The notes under the pieces were generated by a model. It worked only from the letters and a program-made list of their open reading frames with translations, had not been told where the DNA came from and did not search any database. From Kingdonia uniflora (taxonomy: Eukaryota; Streptophyta; Magnoliopsida; Ranunculales; Circaeasteraceae), in NCBI GenBank assembly GCA_014058105.1, contig JACGCM010000933.1, forward strand, positions 744,001 through 808,000: a stretch of DNA of 64,000 nucleotides, written 5' to 3'. Shown one piece after another: positions 11,740-21,254 of this stretch. Within the stretch, counting starts at the first letter, position 1, and each line of letters opens with the position of its first letter. The position numbers were made by a program, and so were the translations under genes.

Positions 11740-12237
11740 TGTTGAAAATAATGAAACGATGAACCTGATTATAGCTTCCATAAAACTAATATGGGAAAGT
11801 ACTGCTGTAGCTAGAACGTGAATGATATGTTGGAACTGATTAGTGGAACATCAACAAAATTATAAAATTAACAGCAATAGAAAACCAAGCTCGAGGCATG
11901 GGTCGCACTCTCTTTAAGGAATAATTCGACCTACCCCGAGTACTGGTAGTGAACTGCTAAATCTCCTCCTATGATATAGTAAGTAATAGAGTATACAGAA
12001 GTTCCTTTGTACCGAAGGAATAACGTACAGAACTTGTAATTTGTCTAAACTGATTAAAATAGAGATTGTAAAAATTATGTAAACCAGGAATAAAATAGAA
12101 GAGATATGTTGTTCTGTATATTTTTGCAGAGAGGAAAATAGTTTAATTTATGGACTTCTACAAGACAACGGCTCTTAGAACTTTACTCGAACGTGGGAAG
12201 ATATATTTCCTCTAACGTAAGTACGTGGTTTCGGTTT
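11740..12237 (-). repeat. 5' LTR of element G, truncated at its outer end
   Basis: Begins TGTTGAAAATAATG and matches 341-824 of the left LTR. Similarity stops abruptly after CGGTTT at 12237, so about 490 bases of U3 are missing. The sequence just inside the LTR does not resemble the usual TGGTATCAGAGC primer site, so I could not identify the primer tRNA. Confidence 0.8.
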
Positions 12238-12537
12238 GAGATTTTTTGGGTTTGATCCAACTTACATTTCAGATGTTTGCCTTTAGTCTCCAAGTTCTCC
12301 AAATATTCACTTCTAGTCTCCAATTTGGCTCTGACCATAGGTCAACCTCCGCTGAAGTCCAATTTTGACTTGAAGTACCTAATCTACCCTTACATGAGTT
12401 TTACAGGAATTTTGAAAACAAGTAAACATGCTTTCTTTAGGCCACGCGACTAGGCCACATCAAAAAGCCACATCACCAGGCCACGCAGGACCAACGGTCA
12501 TCATCATCTCCCTCTCCAACATTCCCAATGACTAACT
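12238..12537. other. Spacer between elements G and H
   Basis: Three hundred bases without coding similarity. A short run of GCCAC-containing repeats lies at about 12450-12510. It starts at the broken edge of the G LTR and ends at the H LTR. Confidence 0.5.
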
Positions 12538-13084
12538 TGTTAGGTTATGGCTCAAAATAAAGGAAGTCGTTCAAACGAGACTTAAGTCGTTCGAATGAGA
12601 CTTAGGTCGTTCAAATGAAAATTACTTTGTAAGTTTTTTTTAAAGGGGATATATTCCATGGTGATGGTTTGTCTCATAATGCGTACTTCACTGAGGACCT
12701 AATAGAAAGTCTAGAAATATAGTGTGAGTTAAAAGCCTTTGTACAGTGAGAGAAAAGAGTTATAGAGAGAAAAATGAGAATTCTAGGATTTTACTCTGGA
12801 GAGATTTCTTATGTTTTCTATCTAGGGTTTCTTGCTGGGATTATCCGTAAGGGTAGAGGTAAGGTTGAGAGATCTCTAGAACTTCTTGTAACCTTAATTG
12901 ATAATAGATTCGTCGTGTTGTTCGAGGGTGGTTTTGATCATTTTGGATTTCCACCTAAATTAAACCTTGTGTATGTGTTTAATTACTTTGGATTAAATTA
13001 TCTATTGGTTAGAATTTGATCATCAGTTCTTGCTCAATCATATTGTGCTTCCACGTTGAGATTTACCCCCTCGGTTTCCAAATA
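12538..13084 (+). repeat. 5' LTR of element H
   Basis: Begins TGTTAGGTTATGGCTC and ends CCAAATA just before the primer site, where CCAACA-type ends are usual. Positions 12538 to about 12829 match the 3' LTR. A block at 12564-12620 repeats GTCGTTCRAAYGAGACTTA three times. The 81-codon ORF inside it is not a gene. Confidence 0.75.
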
Positions 13085-13086
13085 AT

Positions 13087-13098
13087 TGGTATTAGAGC
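13087..13098 (+). other. Primer binding site of H
   Basis: TGGTATTAGAGC, one C-to-T change from the initiator-tRNA(Met) site TGGTATCAGAGC, two bases after the LTR end. Confidence 0.8.
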
Positions 13099-13125
13099 GA
13101 GGTTTTGGGTAAGTAAAGAAGCAAG

Positions 13126-13860
13126 ATGAGAGGATCTAAGTACTCTAACGCGATCAAATTTTGTATTATGGCAAATACAAGTCCAAGATATCTTGATTCA
13201 AGGTAGGTTACGCAAGGCACTCAAAGGGAGGCCTATGTATGCCTAAAACTCTGGTTGAAGGTATAGTAGCCCAAAAAGTGGATGACAATGAAGGAGACTT
13301 GGGAAGATCTGGATTCAGGGTTGCGAGTGGGATACGCCTTTGTCTTGCTAAAATTTTTTTTACAAACATGTTTGGAGAGAAGACCGCAAATGGTCTTTGG
13401 GAATAGCTTAAAAGTTTGTAACAAATGAAGAGTCTTACAAATCGCTTATACCTCAAGGAACGGCTTCATACGCTTTGGATGGATGAGGGTATGAGCATTA
13501 GTGATCACCTAGGTTCTTTGAACGGGATCATTTCAGAATTGGAATCGATTGGAGTTAAAGTTAAGGATAAAGATAAGGTACTTTAACTCATATGGTCTCT
13601 TCCCTCTACCTTCAAGCATCTTCAACCTACGTTGATATTTGGGAAGGAAACTTTGAGTTTTGAGGAGATTACAAGAATGATTCTTTCCGAGGAGAGAAGG
13701 CTTAAGGGTAGCAAATCTTCTATGGAAAACCCGACGATAGTGGCTTGTGGGAAATGAAGCTTTAATAAGTTTATAAAAGGAACTTATTGGGGCTGTGGTC
13801 AATCGGGTCATTATATATCGGATTACAAAGCTGGAAAAGGTAGAGGAGTAAGTTTAGCAA
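13126..13860 (+). pseudogene. Gag of element H (broken)
   Basis: The ATG at 13126 follows the primer site. Pieces in different frames include LWQIQVQDILIQGRLRKAL, then SLTNRLYLKERLHTLWMDEG and KHLQPTLIFGKETLSFEEI, all typical of Tork-type Gag. A knuckle with one cysteine lost (GCGQSGHYISDY) lies near 13790-13830. Several stops and shifts are present. Gag would package the element RNA. Confidence 0.75.
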
Positions 13861-14364
13861 TGGGCTCCTAAAGTGATACTAGCAAACTGGCAACGGTTAC
13901 TAGTAACGATGGTGACGAGGCACTCCTTGTGGTAGCCGTTGATGGCTTTGCCACACCAGAGGATGGGTGTTTGATAGTAGGGCTACATTGCATGTATGCG
14001 TACACAAGGCATAGTTTGGCAAATATGCAAGGTGTGTTGGTAGCAAGTTTGTGTTGACGAACGATGACTCTCGAAGGCCGATTTTGTGAGTTTGAGATAT
14101 TCGCGTAAAGATGTTCGATGGATGCATTGTAGTTCTTCATGGTGTTCGGCATGTGTCGTCTATGACTCATAATCTAATTTCACTTTCCAAATTTGATAAT
14201 GAGGGTTACAATTATTCCTGGCAAGGTGGAGTAATGAAAGGCCATTATAAGTCTTCTTTGACCATGAAGGGAGTTTTAAGTGGGAACTTGTATGTATTGG
14301 TTGGTAAATCAGTAGGTGGAGATGTGAAGGTTGTATGTACCGATAGAGTTATGGAGATTTCTTG
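13861..14364 (+). pseudogene. Protease and pre-integrase remnant of H
   Basis: A run including HVSSMTHNLISLSKFDNEGY (in 14111-14365) matches the region downstream of the copia protease active site. GVLSGNLYVLVGKS matches the start of the pre-integrase domain. The DSG active site itself is lost or out of frame. Coding ends near 14364. Confidence 0.7.
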
Positions 14365-14558
14365 AAAGGGGAATTTAGCCCAAGGTGGAGCAATGGCACG
14401 GTCTACAAAGATGATCAGAAAGTGGGTTCTGATTCATAGGTCTTAGAAAAACCTGGACTTGGGTAATTCTCTTAATTGAGAAGTTTTCCATAGGGGCAAC
14501 GCGATAAGGATACACGACGAATGCAGCGGAAGAAATGGTTTTTTGCTAAAGTGGAGAT
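14365..14558 (+). other. 3' untranslated remnant and polypurine tract of H
   Basis: Short sequence after the deletion of pol. It ends with AAAGTGGAGAT (14548-14558) immediately before TGTTGG, the standard copia polypurine tract and LTR junction. Confidence 0.65.
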
Positions 14559-14873
14559 TGTTGGATTATGGCTCAAAATAGAGGAAATCGTTCTAACGAG
14601 ACTTAAGTAGCTCGAGCGAAACATAAAGTCGTTCGAACGAGACTTAGGTCGTTCGAACAAAAACTGCGTTGTATATTTTTTAAGTTCGTTTTGAAGGTAA
14701 TATATTCTAAGGATATGGTTTTTCTTGTGATGCGTACTTCGTTGATGACCTAATAGAAAATCTATAAATATAGAGTGTGACTTAAAATCCTTTGTACAAT
14801 AAGAGAAAAGAGTTAGAGAAAAATCTAGGGTTTTACTGTGGAGAGATTTCTTGGGTTTTCTATCTAGAGTATT
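14559..14873 (+). repeat. 3' LTR of element H, truncated
   Basis: Starts TGTTGGATTATGGCTC and follows the 5' LTR to about TTTTCTATCTAG, then stops. It retains the GTCGTTCGAACGAGACTTA repeats (14587-14650). Confidence 0.75.
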
Positions 14874-14904
14874 TCTCAAATATGTCTATAAATGTTGGGG
14901 TATT

Positions 14905-15715
14905 TGTCTAAATAACCCCATACCTATGTTCCTCATCATTGAGCCACTTATAAGCCATCACTTCGTGCATACCTTCTTCAACGTGAGGAGGAATGTTCCT
15001 ATAACCATGGAAATTTGATCATTTATATATATATATATATTAATTATAAGAATATAAGAAAAATTATCCTCAAAATAGTAAACTCTGTGTGAAATTGAAG
15101 ATGAATAATTAAATCTCAATAATTTAAGGACTTTGGAGTATCTTAATGATAGTGGTTAACCACTATGTCGAATGGAGAAGCGCTAGGACGGTTCCCGGTC
15201 CTAAGCGCTTAGGACCGAATTTTTTCTCCATTATTAGCAACTCTTTCTGAATTTGTTGTCAATGGACCTAATCGATTTTATGATATTTGTGGCCTTTTAG
15301 AGACACTCGTGAGCACTCCTTCCTTGCCATAAAATAACAACGCTCTAGAAAAAAATGGGTACAAGTTACGTAGTTCAGTGTATGAAACCATGAGAAGCTG
15401 AATATCCTCCGGGGAACTGAAACCTAATCTTTTAAAAAAGTTTTTCACATTCATTGACATCCATGACGATCATCAAATCAAGGGTATTTTGATATGGTTT
15501 TTTTCCCTCTAACCTACCGCAGCTACAATAAGCGAGGGGCACTATCGCCAATATGTGAGTCGCAGGATATTTGATCCCAAACCTGGGTTCCAGTTGTAAA
15601 ACTTCTTAAGCGAAACTTCTTACAAGTGACACATCTGTTAGGGTCTTTGCTTAAATTAATGTAATCAACAAAGTTCTCCGGACACTTACTTTCCCGCATG
15701 AAAATTTAGGTAGAG
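14905..15715 (-). pseudogene. DA1-related (LIM and peptidase) gene fragment
   Basis: DA1 and DAR proteins are plant ubiquitin-activated peptidases that limit organ growth. Three blocks match. First, LIM zinc-finger pieces at about 15500-15700: CVTCKKF, then CDSH, then in another frame CSCGRLEGKKP. Second, the ORF 15278-15460 reads through to GVLTSVSKRPQIS, the sequence before the peptidase core. Third, about 14915-15005 gives GYRNIPPHVEEGMHEVMAYK, the sequence just after the catalytic helix. The segment that should hold the HEMMH zinc site (15010-15240) is not recognisable. Stops and shifts occur, and upstream exons are missing because element A starts at 15822. The gene could continue beyond the inserted block. 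A DAR with mutations rather than DA1 itself is equally possible. Confidence 0.75.
15196..15217. repeat. 22-bp perfect palindrome
   Basis: CGGTCCTAAG then CGCTTAGGACCG reads the same on both strands. A related third copy, GCGCTAGGAC, lies just upstream at 15180-15189. It falls in the decayed part of the DA1-related fragment, where the peptidase core is expected. Confidence 0.9.
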
Positions 15716-15821
15716 TAAAAACCAATTATTATTCTTTAACTTCTTTGTATAAAATTGATCTTATTATGGTCTGTTCGTGAACAAAATAGGATATAGGGCT
15801 TGTTAGTTGCTTAATGGTAAA

Positions 15822-16420
15822 TGTAATGGCCTAATTTTGTAGCTCAAAATGGCTTGAAATTAGCTCTTACCAAATGTACCCGTGATAAAAACTAATGAAA
15901 AATAAGAAATTACACTGGTAATTTAGCGTGAAAAACCTTTAAATAGGTAAAAAACCACAACCTCGAGTTGAGGGTTTTAGTAACAGTAACTTTTAATTCT
16001 TGAGGCTGATATCTTATTACAAGTGATCTCTTGAACTATAAATATTTGATCTTGTAAATAAGAAGTTTTGTGGTGTTCAGAATCTAGAAATTCCTGTGTT
16101 AAAGTCTAGAAAATCTAGTTTTTCTTGGTTCCTGTCCCTTCTAGAACTTTTTCTTTATATAGACCTTACCCACAGCTCGTTATCGTGCTGAAGCACATTC
16201 TCCGAATAATGAGTTAAGTGGTAGTTGACGGTGTAACTGTTTAGTTCGTGGGAGACATATGTTTTTAACTTGTTCATAATCTTCTGTCGTACTCGATCCA
16301 CGTTCTTTATCAGTTCGTGGTCTAGGTGGCAATCTTGGTTGCTCATGTCACGTATGAAATGCGTAAGCCTGATATTGAGGTAGTTTAAATTTTGACTAGG
16401 TCGGGGGATAGGTTCCTATA
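15822..16420 (-). repeat. 3' LTR of element A
   Basis: Begins TGTAATGGCC and ends CCTATA, matching the 5' LTR of C (37787-38396, TGTAATGGCC to CTTACA). On the minus strand it is preceded by GATGGGGCAAT, a polypurine tract (16421-16431). A minus-strand TATATAAAG lies at about 16152-16160, at the same relative place as in C. Confidence 0.8.
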
Positions 16421-17940
16421 ATTGCCCCATCGCAATTAAAGGTATAAGTGGCTTTGGTTGAGAAAGAACCTGTGTATTGTTGGTATTGGAAGTTGAAAAG
16501 ATAGGATATATTGATGGGGATTTGACTAGTTAGGTACTCAGTATGTATTTATGGAGAGATGTATCTGGCATTTATGATTATGGAAAGGATTAATGTACTT
16601 GACGCTTGGGGTTTCGAGAGTGGTTCTGCTTTGAATGATGATTGCGTTGGAAATGTACCTGCGCATTAAATATGAGTTTGATATAAATAATACCTGTACT
16701 GTAGTCTGCCAAAGTACACTATGGTTGTAATATTCTCTATAATTTTTTAGTGATAATGGTAAAGACCCGGTGAATGGTTCTTGGAGAAAGAGTGTCTGCT
16801 GAAATACAGAGGTTAAAGTTATGATATTTTGGGGATCAATCTTTGGAGATGCCCACGCCTATTCTCATACCACCAACGTATTATGGTATGTCGAAAGACA
16901 AAGTGGCTAAAGATGAGGATGATTTTTACCATATGTGGAGATTTCCTTATGTTGTCTTGATAGGCGAGCAACGTTAGAGGTGTCTTCTCATCCTTGCGGA
17001 GGACAAGGTTGAGGAGACAGATGTAAAGGCCGGCATACATGTGAGGCATTATTGCTGGCATCCCGCGAGGGACTGGGTTCTATGATAGAGCTCTTTTTCG
17101 TCTCTATCTACACTTAGCTGGTGGGGGTTATGAAGGAGGAGACGATGGTGGTGGAGGAGGAAGACGGATATTTGAAGTCTTTTTGTTGTACTGTCATCTT
17201 GTCTTATCGTGAAGAAGGTTCTTCCATTGAGGGTTGGTTCAAGCACGAGCACCTTGTGTTTCTTGTCAAAGTAAATAGTGTACAGGAAGAACCAATTTTC
17301 AGTGATATCCAATTTCAACTTTGCTTCAGAAGATTTTCGGAGTGAAACATCACTGAAAACTTATATGTAACTTGTTGAATAAATTGTAACAATATCTGAA
17401 AGACTTGTTATCTGTAAAGTATTTTAATTGATATTCGAGCTAAGGATTTTTTTATATTCAAACTATGTGTTGATAGATAGAATTAGCTCTTGTGATTGAA
17501 ATAGAGCTAGAAGAAATATAAGTATGCATGTTAGTGGGCGAAAATATAAGATTGGAAGTTGAACTAAAAAAATGAGTTTTATTTAGGCGAACTGTGAAAA
17601 ATGTATGTTAATACTTGTGAAAAATGTGTTTGCAAAATATGTAGATGTGTAAAAATATGTATCGAACTGAATAAATTATAGAATCATGGGGGGAGAATAT
17701 CTTTCCAGATATAAAATGTACAAAAAATGAAAATTTTGAGCTTATGGAGTTGTTGTTTGGAAATGTTGTATAAGTGCAGAGATTGTAAAGAGTAGTTCGA
17801 ACATGAGATAGGATGAATCCAAAGAGGTCGATATGGACAGATAAGTTCAAATAACTTTCTATCATGATCTTAGGTTTCCCAATTATGGAAAAACTAATTA
17901 ATACATATATGCTGAATGTAGGGATTTGAAGTAATCTTTA
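16421..17940. other. LTR-proximal 3' region of A, no clear gene
   Basis: About 1.5 kb of AT-rich sequence on which short ORFs exist on both strands (for example 17121-17345 plus and 17049-17318 minus). None has a motif I recognise. In D and B the equivalent place also holds unassigned ORFs. Confidence 0.4.
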
Positions 17941-17946
17941 AAAGTG

Positions 17947-17954
17947 TATAAATA
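17947..17954 (+). promoter_or_regulatory. TATA box candidate for the small antisense ORF of A
   Basis: TATAAATA, 34 bases before the ATG at 17988. It lies on the plus strand, opposite to the transcription of element A. Confidence 0.45.
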
Positions 17955-17987
17955 TGAGAGGCCCATGATTTAAAGGGGAGGAAGAAA

Positions 17988-18233
17988 ATGAATATGGTGA
18001 GGACTCATTCTGAGAGAGTTCGTCATGTTGCTGAAGAACTATTGGTGATAAAGATAGTTGAAGTGCGAAAGAGGATTTTTGGGTTGTTAAAAGATGATTC
18101 TGACTTGCCTGAATCTGAACTGCAGTCCGAAGGCCTGGATTTGAAGGAGAGGGAACTTGAGATCGGGCACCATTTTTACTCGGAGATATTCTGTGAAGTG
18201 ATTTTGGAGCCTGTAGCTCTAAAAAGGTCTTGA
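17988..18233 (+). CDS. Small antisense ORF of A, 81 residues, unknown function
   Basis: An uninterrupted ORF starting MNMVRTHSERVRHV. It is charged, with an acidic middle (LKDDSDLPESELQSEG) and no membrane segment. I do not recognise the family. It lies between the 3' LTR and the main antisense gene, the same place as small ORFs in D (52404-52707) and B (about 58498-58815). The start MVRT resembles MVKT in the B copy. A TATA box sits just upstream. The function is unknown, and it may be a chance ORF. Confidence 0.4.
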   Translation: MNMVRTHSERVRHVAEELLVIKIVEVRKRIFGLLKDDSDLPESELQSEGLDLKERELEIGHHFYSEIFCEVILEPVALKRS

Positions 18234-18750
18234 GGCAAACTGATTAGGTGCGGCTCTCCAGGAAATCAGGGATGTCTTATGTATAATTATATATAAGGAA
18301 GCAAATTGAATGAGGTCGAATAACTGTAATTGAAATGTAGGGAAAATGTTTATTTTGAATTTATCCTGTTTTGTTGCAAATGTTATTTGGAAATGTTGTG
18401 AACAAAAAATTTAAATTTGAAATGTGATTGCTTTGGAAATGACGTTAGCAGTTCTATAAGTAGTAAAAGTAGGAATAGGAAAAGTAGGTGAGCTTTGATT
18501 TTTGTCTGTTGTAGGGAAAGTTTGATTGCGTGTGGGTATTGAATCATCATAAGTGTGGGGAGGTCATTAAGAAATTTATGGAGGAGAGATGAGAATAAAT
18601 TAAAATATAGAGTTAAAGGTAATGATGGGAAGGCAGTTTTACTGAAAAGGTACAAAACGTCTGATATTAATTGTGGAAGGGACACCCCGGTTTCAAAACC
18701 AAGAGCGGCTCGCGCGAGGCCTAATAACTACCAGCAGTAGAGAGAAAAAC
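18234..18750. other. Spacer before the main antisense gene of A
   Basis: AT-rich sequence without a recognisable gene. ORFs on both strands here (18383-18685 minus, 18555-18740 plus) show only low-complexity composition. The last part is the expected upstream region of the antisense promoter. Confidence 0.4.
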
Positions 18751-18758
18751 TATAAATA
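18751..18758 (+). promoter_or_regulatory. TATA box of the antisense gene of A
   Basis: CTATAAATAATAC with the TATA core here, followed about 30 bases later by an A/T-rich leader. It is positioned to start a transcript whose first exon ends at the donor at 18982. Confidence 0.5.
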
Positions 18759-18779
18759 ATACTTCATCTTCCTCATTCA

Positions 18780-21134
18780 AATGTTTATCAACTTCGAATA
18801 ATAGAAGAAAAATGGGAGAGAAAAGAGAAAAAATTATGGAGATTCACGTGAGGGTTTAGACGAGAGTAGTCATCGCACAAGGAGAGAAAAGATTACGGAG
18901 ATAGAAACACAAAGGTGGTTGCACAACAACATTATGAAGGAAGGATTTGACACTACATCAGATTCGTATTCGGACGTTAAAGGTTAGTAACTTATTTATG
19001 ATTGTGTGAATGTGGTTTCTTGAAAGATTTTGTGGTTTTTTAAATTTTGAAAGATTGCTACTTATAGTAACCTACAAAAATTTGTTTAATATATGTGTAA
19101 AAGATAGATATGTATATGATATACGTATATATATGATGGATGTATGGTAGATGTGTATATGGATGTGTAAACGATAATGATTGAATACCTGGATTTTTTT
19201 GTAGGTTGGGCGCATATAATCAAACCTTATCCTTAGACCTGTAATTGAGATGGAAACTTCACCTGATATGGAGGCGACGACCTCTGGTCATACGGATGAG
19301 TTTGAGAACTTAGAATCTGTAAATATAAAGTCTAAGGGGGAGGACAAAGTAGTACTAATTCAATTTCCTATCTTCCTTGATAAATCGGTATCATACCCTC
19401 CGAACTCTGATATGTTTAGAGAGTTCTATAAATCTAAAGCTCTTATTGGTGGAAAATGGGGCAATGTTGTAGAACATGACGGTAGGCAGTTCAGAGGTTG
19501 TATTGTACCATTGAGGGATGAACATTTCTTCTTGTTGCTTGATTTAGAAAAGGAGAAATCAGATTGGGGAGTTAACGAATCGATCTTTCTTGAGTATTTT
19601 GATTGGAATGTCCAAGGCAACTTGGACGAGGGTTTTCTGTATTATCTGTCTCAGTTGGAATATGAACTAAGTTTGCCCCTTAGTAATCTTACTAAAGGTA
19701 TAATGAATACCATAGGGGCCTGTCCTGCTTAACTGAATGGGAACATGTGGGAGGTTATCAATGTTTACGAGAATCTTAATAGATTGTGGGAGGAGAATGA
19801 AGTGGAGAGGAAAATAACTCTTGAGGATGTTTTGCAGTACTACGCTGTGAAATATTATGTCACATCTGGGGATGCGCATTTCTGTTCAAGCTTATCTTGA
19901 CCACTTTTCTTTGATCTTAATTCAGCAGGTCGAGTTTGGAATGATAATACGATATGGGTCAAAGGTGATTGCCTTCAAAGAGAGGACGAGGAACCAATGG
20001 AACTTTTGTATAGCTCTTTGAAGAATAGTTAGTAATAGTATATAATATCGAACTATTATAATTAAAGGTTGTTTTGTGGGTTTGACAATGTGATGTGCTA
20101 TTTTTACAGGTCCTCGGTCTAAGGTGATAAGGAAGGAATCACAATTAGATACTGTTGCTCGATAAAGAGCTGAGCTGGAGGTAGTTCTGAAAGAGCTCAA
20201 CATCAATAGGAATAAAAGAACTAAAAGTAGGTCTAAGAAGGTTCAAAAATCTCAGGCGAAGAAAACGATGATAGGAGTTACAACCAGTAAGAAGAGAGGA
20301 GTGGACGGGGAGAAGCGTCCAATTTTGCCGAGGACTTTTGATATGGATTTTGAGGATGTTCCGGAAGTGACCACTTCGAGCAAGTTAGCTCCGAAGTTCC
20401 TGAAGATGAAGACTGTGAAGGGTGGCTTGGCCTCAGGAACCACTATGAGTGGGGAGTTCGAAAAGACTATGAGAAAGAGGAGGGTAGATCATCCTGCTGA
20501 AGTGATTGAGGCAAAGGTCGTAGAGAGCTAACTTGCAAAGAAAGATGAGCTGCGAGCTATGGAGGATAGGGTGAGGCTAACAGATCGCAAGGGTGCTGAG
20601 TAACTGAGTGTTTCTGCACAGTTGGAGTTGTGCAAAATGGTAAGTTTTGATGACTTGCCTATTTCAGAACTTGCATTTGGATTTGAGCTAAAAATGTATT
20701 TGACTCCTTTTTTGTAGACTGCTTGTTTGCTGAAGGGTATCTGCCTCGGGATCAAGGAGGGAAAAGCTAAGCTCAAGAGTGGGAAGGTCGAGCTCGATAA
20801 GAAGGTTGCTCGACTTAAATCTGATGTGGCTCTGGAGGGGGGGCGATTGGTTGTTACGAAAGTTGCGCAGAAGGTGCTGATAATTGAGCTTACTGAGGAG
20901 ACACATAAGAACCCAAATCATGTCGTAGTTCAATGCGATAGACTTGAGTACCAACTCCATGTAGTGGGGTACTCAAAAGTTAACATCAAAGTTATTATGG
21001 TTGGAACCTACGTCGAAAAGGATGAGGGGGATGAGGACATCCCTGCTGATGGAGGTGTGGTAATGGGGTTGGATGTGGTCTTTCCCATAACTAATCTAGA
21101 GAACCGGGGGGATGATAATGAGAAGGTAGAGTAA
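18780..21134 (+). pseudogene. Main antisense gene of A (putative gypsy-type transposon protein)
   Basis: Four-exon model: noncoding exon 1 about 18780-18982 (donor G|GTTAGT); leader intron to 19204 (TTTTTTGTAG); exon 2 19205-20027 with ATG at 19250; exon 3 20110-20639 (acceptor TTTTTACAG, donor ATG|GTAAG); exon 4 20718-21134. Exon 2 holds LPLSNLTKGIMNTIG, then NGNMWEVINVYENLN and FFDLNSAGRVWN, which align with D and resemble the plant 'putative gypsy-type transposon' family. Exon 3 is basic (KKRGVDGEKR). Exon 4 is coiled coil (KLKSGKVELDKKVARLKS) with an acidic tail. Stops include TAA at 19730, where D also has TAA. Function unknown. DNA binding is only a guess. Confidence 0.7.
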
Positions 21135-21254
21135 AGTTTGTTAGAGTTTGGCTGTGTGTTTTTATGTGGTTTGGAAAACTGTAATTTTATGGAATATTGT
21201 TTTGAAGGATAAACTTCGGATTGGCTAAGAGATGTTTGTAAACATTGTTTGTAG

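Larger units (their letters stand above)
341..12237 (-). mobile_element. Element G: Ty1/copia retrotransposon, interrupted by element TG
   Basis: A minus-strand copia element. The 3' LTR is on the left (341-1315) and a 5' LTR fragment is on the right (11740-12237). Between them, read right to left, come gag, protease, integrase, RT and RNase H, the copia order. The 3' untranslated part is split by the gag-only element at 1666-7560, with ACCCC on both sides. All frames carry stops and frameshifts, so the element is dead. The right LTR lacks its outer part, so no target duplication can be tested for G itself. Confidence 0.85.
12538..14873 (+). mobile_element. Element H: Tork-like copia element with most of pol deleted
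   Basis: Plus-strand element with a 5' LTR (12538-13084), a tRNA(Met) primer site, gag, remnants of protease and pre-integrase, a polypurine tract and a truncated 3' LTR (14559-14873). Only about 1.5 kb lies between the LTRs, against more than 4 kb in full elements. Integrase, RT and RNase H are gone. The Gag pieces resemble Tork/Tnt1-type copia Gag. The right LTR ends abruptly next to the DA1-related relic, so no target duplication is testable. Confidence 0.8.

Noticed and set aside
12774..13019. Plus-strand ORF starting MRILGFYSGE
   Set aside because: Lies within the 5' LTR of H and is not conserved in the other LTR.
14905..15715. A functional DA1-related gene
   Set aside because: Frame broken, catalytic HEMMH segment not found, upstream exons absent.
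19426..19620. Minus-strand ORF
   Set aside because: Shadow of exon 2 of the A antisense gene.
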